A stretch of DNA of 7,118 nucleotides from Bacteroidia bacterium (GTDB taxonomy: Bacteria > Bacteroidota > Bacteroidia > Bacteroidales > Azobacteroidaceae). Location of the stretch: NCBI GenBank assembly GCA_026000155.1, contig BNYG01000060.1:1-7118 (forward strand), in the 5' to 3' direction. Of this stretch, positions 6,812 to 7,118 are shown piece by piece. How positions within the stretch are numbered: the stretch's first letter is position 1; each line of letters begins with the position of its first letter. A model generated the notes under the pieces. That model was not told where the DNA came from. It was given only the letters and a program-made list of their open reading frames with translations, and did not search any database. The translations under genes were made by a program, and so were the position numbers.

Positions 6812-6910
6812 ATGCAGGAGCTAACTGATAAAAAAGGGATAGTTTTTGGTGCGAGTGGTGGCCTTGGAAAATATCGGAAAGTATATGAGGAAAATGATAA
6901 CACTCAATAA
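6812..6910 (+). CDS. Possible 32-aa ORF after the kinase gene
   Basis: The ATG begins 1 nt after the kinase TAG (6808-6810), an ideal coupling distance. The ORF reads MQELTDKKGIVFGASGGLG... and stops at TAA 6908-6910. Its GASGGLG stretch resembles a glycine-rich nucleotide-binding turn, but at 32 residues it cannot be a domain. It overlaps the next ORF by 26 nt in another frame. It may be a small coupled peptide, the 5' stump of a gene broken by a frameshift, or chance. Confidence 0.3.
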   Translation: MQELTDKKGIVFGASGGLGKYRKVYEENDNTQ

Positions 6911-7118
6911 TATACAAGCTAAGGCGCATGTTTTATCGTACGGAGTAAAAATTTCTGATACATCATTAAAAAGTTTTGGTGAACCTTTTTTGTGTAAACG
7001 GCGAGCGTACAGCAACATGGATGATCGTAAGTTCACTTATGAAAATGTACCTCAAGAGATTGTTATTCTACCTCAACAATTGGTCGTAGGTGTCGTTTTG
7101 AGAGAAGAATCTCCATGG
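6885..7118 (+). CDS. Unrecognised protein, 3' end cut by window edge
   Basis: The frame is open from the TAG at 6840-6842 to the right edge. From the ATG at 6885 it gives 78 residues starting MRKMITLNNIQAKAHVL and containing SFGEPFLCKRRAYSN and PQEIVILPQQLVVGVVLREESPW, a mixed soluble pattern with no signal peptide. ATG 6894 (MITLNN) and the upstream GTG codons at 6849 and 6855 are alternative starts. The visible piece does not let me name a family. It follows the kinase gene closely on the same strand and probably belongs to the same transcript. Composition and length of open frame favour a real gene. Confidence 0.6.
   Translation, partial: MRKMITLNNIQAKAHVLSYGVKISDTSLKSFGEPFLCKRRAYSNMDDRKFTYENVPQEIVILPQQLVVGVVLREESPW

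Noticed and set aside
6821..7036. 71-aa minus-strand frame with a hydrophobic stretch
   Set aside because: It lies opposite the right-edge gene, whose frame stays open to the edge and fits the direction of its neighbours. The hydrophobic run is what antisense of Lys/Asn-rich sequence yields.
1..7118. CRISPR array, tRNA, rRNA or insertion-sequence ends
   Set aside because: No regularly spaced repeats, no cloverleaf or rRNA-like segment and no paired terminal inverted repeats around the Rpn gene were found by reading both strands.

Overview
The window looks like chromosome of a Bacteroidota bacterium, most likely of the order Bacteroidales. Two lines of evidence support this. The central gene trio (DUF5683 membrane protein, LysM-carrying lytic transglycosylase, long Rel/SpoT enzyme) is a gene order I know from Bacteroidales. 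The two best promoter candidates carry the same -7 octamer TATCTTTG, which fits the phylum's TAnnTTTG consensus. Starts generally lack strong Shine-Dalgarno sequences, also usual for the phylum. All genes are on the + strand.

Left part (1-812): a PD-(D/E)XK nuclease of the Rpn / putative-transposase family. Its first codons lie outside the window, and it ends in a tandem MERG-type repeat. Next comes about 380 bp without a convincing gene (813-1191). It holds a perfect 28-bp palindrome, a second nested inverted repeat and, at its right end, a promoter.

Centre (1192-5813): a tightly packed cluster that is probably one operon. It encodes a small multi-pass DUF5683 protein, an exported peptidoglycan lytic transglycosylase with LysM repeats, and a full-length bifunctional (p)ppGpp synthetase/hydrolase that starts 2 nt after the transglycosylase stop. 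The shared transcript would join envelope remodelling to the stringent response. In related genomes this block usually lies just downstream of parA-parB. Here the Rpn gene and the repeat-bearing spacer sit where parB would be expected.

Right part (5814-7118): a second promoter and a leader of about 100 nt with a possible 9-codon ORF. A compact gene group follows: a 75-aa TPR-like protein, a P-loop nucleotide-kinase-like protein with an unusual GKD Walker A motif, a possible 32-aa ORF and the beginning of an unrecognised gene that runs off the right edge. This set is the least characterised part of the window and the best place to look for an undescribed function. Nothing in it proves a new system.
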